Shown in pieces: positions 62,614 through 64,000 of a stretch of 64,000 bases of DNA; position 1 is the first letter of the stretch, and every line of letters begins with the position of its first letter. Below the pieces are notes generated by a model. That model did no database searches. It was not told the DNA's origin and saw nothing but the letters and a program-made list of their open reading frames with translations. Location of the stretch: NCBI RefSeq assembly GCF_947499585.1, contig NZ_CANMOO010000006.1:1-64000 (forward strand), in the 5' to 3' direction. The DNA is from an uncultured Allomuricauda sp. GTDB lineage: Bacteria; Bacteroidota; Bacteroidia; Flavobacteriales; Flavobacteriaceae. The position numbers and the translations under genes are program-made.

Positions 62614-63795
62614 TTAAAGTTTGAAATAATCAATATAATTCTGTAAATCTTTATCACCACGCCCTGAAAGGTTGATGACTACGATATCATCTTTTTTAAA
62701 CTTTTTGTATTCAAAAATGGCAAAGGCATGGGAAGTCTCTATAGCTGGAATAATTCCTTCCAGTTGTGAAACCTCCAAACCTGCGGTCATGGCTTCATCA
62801 TCTGTGATAGAAATAAATTCCCCTCTACCTGATTTAAACAAATGTGCATGCATTGGCCCCACACCAGGATAATCCAATCCTGCTGAAATAGAATAGGGTT
62901 CGGTAATTTGACCATCATTGGTTTGCATCAAAAGGGTTTTGCTGCCATGAATGATCCCTACTTTACCCAATGCTGAGGTTGCCGCACTTTCTCCAGAATC
63001 AATACCTTTTCCTGCTGCTTCCACCGCAATGATTCCAACTTCAGGAGTATCTAGATAATGATAGTACGCTCCTGCAGCATTACTGCCTCCACCAACACAG
63101 GCGATCACATAATTAGGATTTTCAACGCCTTCTTTTTCCAATAACTGTGCCTTGATTTCTTCGGAAATCACGGATTGAAATCTCGCGACCATATCTGGGT
63201 AAGGATGTGGGCCTACCACGGAACCTATAATATAATGGGTGTTAACCGGATTATTGATCCAATCTCTTATCGCTTCATTCGTGGCATCTTTTAAAGTTCT
63301 ACTGCCAGATAAAGCGGGTCGTACTTCTGCACCCAGCATTTTCATTCGGGCTACATTTGGCGCTTGGCGTGCAATATCAATTTCACCCATGTATACCACA
63401 CATTCAATACCCATTAATGCGCAAACCGTAGCTGTAGCTACCCCATGTTGTCCTGCACCTGTTTCAGCAATGATTCTATTTTTGCCAAGTTTTTTTGCCA
63501 TTAAAATCTGACCTATGGTATTGTTTACTTTATGTGCACCAGTATGGCATAAATCTTCCCGCTTCAAGTAGATTTTGGTCTGATATTTTTTCGATAGTCT
63601 TTCTGCAAAATAGAGTGGGGTAGGACGCCCAACATAATCTTTGAGCAATTGATGAAACTCTTCTTTAAAAGAAGGTTCTTCCATAATGCGAATGTAATTT
63701 TGGCGAAGTTCCTCTGTATTGGGATAGAGCATCTCTGGGATGAAAGCTCCTCCAAACTCTCCGTAATATCCTTTGTCGTTAGCGTGGTAACTCAT
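62614..63795 (-). CDS. trpB: Tryptophan synthase beta chain
   Basis: 393 residues. The PLP Lys is in [13 protein letters not shown], the phosphate-binding loop in [13 protein letters not shown], and [13 protein letters not shown] and GDKDLQNYI are standard. TrpB1-type, so expected to pair with TrpA. Follows trpF by 26 bases and precedes the GIY-YIG module. Confidence 0.96.
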   Translation of the reverse strand: MSYHANDKGYYGEFGGAFIPEMLYPNTEELRQNYIRIMEEPSFKEEFHQLLKDYVGRPTPLYFAERLSKKYQTKIYLKREDLCHTGAHKVNNTIGQILMAKKLGKNRIIAETGAGQHGVATATVCALMGIECVVYMGEIDIARQAPNVARMKMLGAEVRPALSGSRTLKDATNEAIRDWINNPVNTHYIIGSVVGPHPYPDMVARFQSVISEEIKAQLLEKEGVENPNYVIACVGGGSNAAGAYYHYLDTPEVGIIAVEAAGKGIDSGESAATSALGKVGIIHGSKTLLMQTNDGQITEPYSISAGLDYPGVGPMHAHLFKSGRGEFISITDDEAMTAGLEVSQLEGIIPAIETSHAFAIFEYKKFKKDDIVVINLSGRGDKDLQNYIDYFKL

Positions 63796-63821
63796 ATCTG
63801 GTTAACAGTTTAAAGTTGATG

Positions 63822-64000
63822 CTAGTCAAATAGCAATTTTTTAAATTTCTTTAGTTGTTCCATATTTTTTAAGCCTGGTTTTATTTCAAACCTACTGTTG
63901 ACATCAATAGCGTAGCATTGTTTTGAGGCTGGACTTTCTAAAAAAGACAATAAACTGTCCATTTCTTCCAATCCAATGCCTCCACTTAAAAAATAAGGTT
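63822..64000 (-). CDS. trpF: Phosphoribosylanthranilate isomerase, C-terminal end (partial)
   Basis: The minus strand reads into a stop at 63822-63824 after about 58 codons. FLSGGIGLEEMDSLLSFL and CYAIDVNSRFEIKPGLKN are the end of a TrpF (beta/alpha)8 barrel; the last part carries the phosphate-binding GG loop and the catalytic Asp (IDVNSRFE, usually DVNSGVE). The start lies beyond the right edge. Its position before trpB matches the usual order of the trp operon. Confidence 0.9.
   Translation of the reverse strand, partial: PYFLSGGIGLEEMDSLLSFLESPASKQCYAIDVNSRFEIKPGLKNMEQLKKFKKLLFD

Overview
The window looks like ordinary chromosome of a member of the Bacteroidota, most probably a marine Flavobacteriaceae bacterium. 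The DNA is AT-rich, Shine-Dalgarno sequences are weak, and several genes carry a Bacteroidota-type -7 box (TAnnTTTG, sometimes with a TTG -33 box). Gene content also fits: a DUF1573 protein, the rsfS-ftsH-LUD-cdsA-psd cluster opposite birA, the ddl-coaD block opposite PASTA-rluA, kynU and kmo, a YdeP-type oxidoreductase and many secreted peptidases. The genus is not resolved. No rRNA, tRNA, CRISPR array or prophage was seen.

Layout. 1-1358 (-) is the start of a secreted, repeat-built surface protein with almost identical 132-bp repeats at the left edge; it runs out of the window. 1574-6081 (+) holds two tandem paralogues with carboxypeptidase-like regulatory domains, a DUF6702-like protein and an M1 metallopeptidase. 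6164-9490 has tatA, a PAP2 phosphatase, an O-methyltransferase, a GNAT acetyltransferase and kynureninase. 9649-13712 has an astacin-like lipoprotein with a chitin-binding-type tail, an AraC/MFS divergent pair and a lipoprotein. 13803-16105 has a sigma factor, a 62-residue protein, an MscS channel and a short ClpP. 16400-20743 has kynurenine 3-monooxygenase, a coiled-coil zinc-ribbon homologue that has lost its cysteines, a Nif3-like protein and lpxK.

20740-29539 is almost wholly on the minus strand: lipA-gap-hybrid kinase, two ECF sigma systems (one with its anti-sigma factor), and an aminotransferase with murB. 29689-39566 carries a PDZ aspartyl protease, DUF1573, valS, a SnoaL-like secreted protein next to an ECF sigma factor with a Cys-rich tail, the YdeP-like molybdoenzyme and a sterol-desaturase-family membrane enzyme. 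39578-46773 is the membrane-lipid, FtsH, RsfS, BirA and PyrE neighbourhood. 46754-52522 has an M14 peptidase, a PAS kinase with its response regulator, coaD and ddl. 52601-59289 has a PASTA protein, an RluA-type pseudouridine synthase, yaaA, ppc, a TPR membrane protein and a UDG-family protein. 59297-64000 has an orphan receiver, an M20 peptidase and the distal trp operon (trpF-trpB-trpA), interrupted by a small GIY-YIG nuclease gene bounded by a perfect 10-bp inverted repeat.

Most of the window is core metabolism and envelope biology. The most noteworthy items are the GIY-YIG module inside the trp operon, the cysteine-less zinc-ribbon protein, the SnoaL/ECF/YdeP cluster, the sigma-small protein-MscS trio, the homogenised repeat array of the surface protein, and several promoter boxes so close to start codons that leaderless or very short-leader mRNAs are likely. 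Nothing here amounts to a clearly new defence or mobile system.
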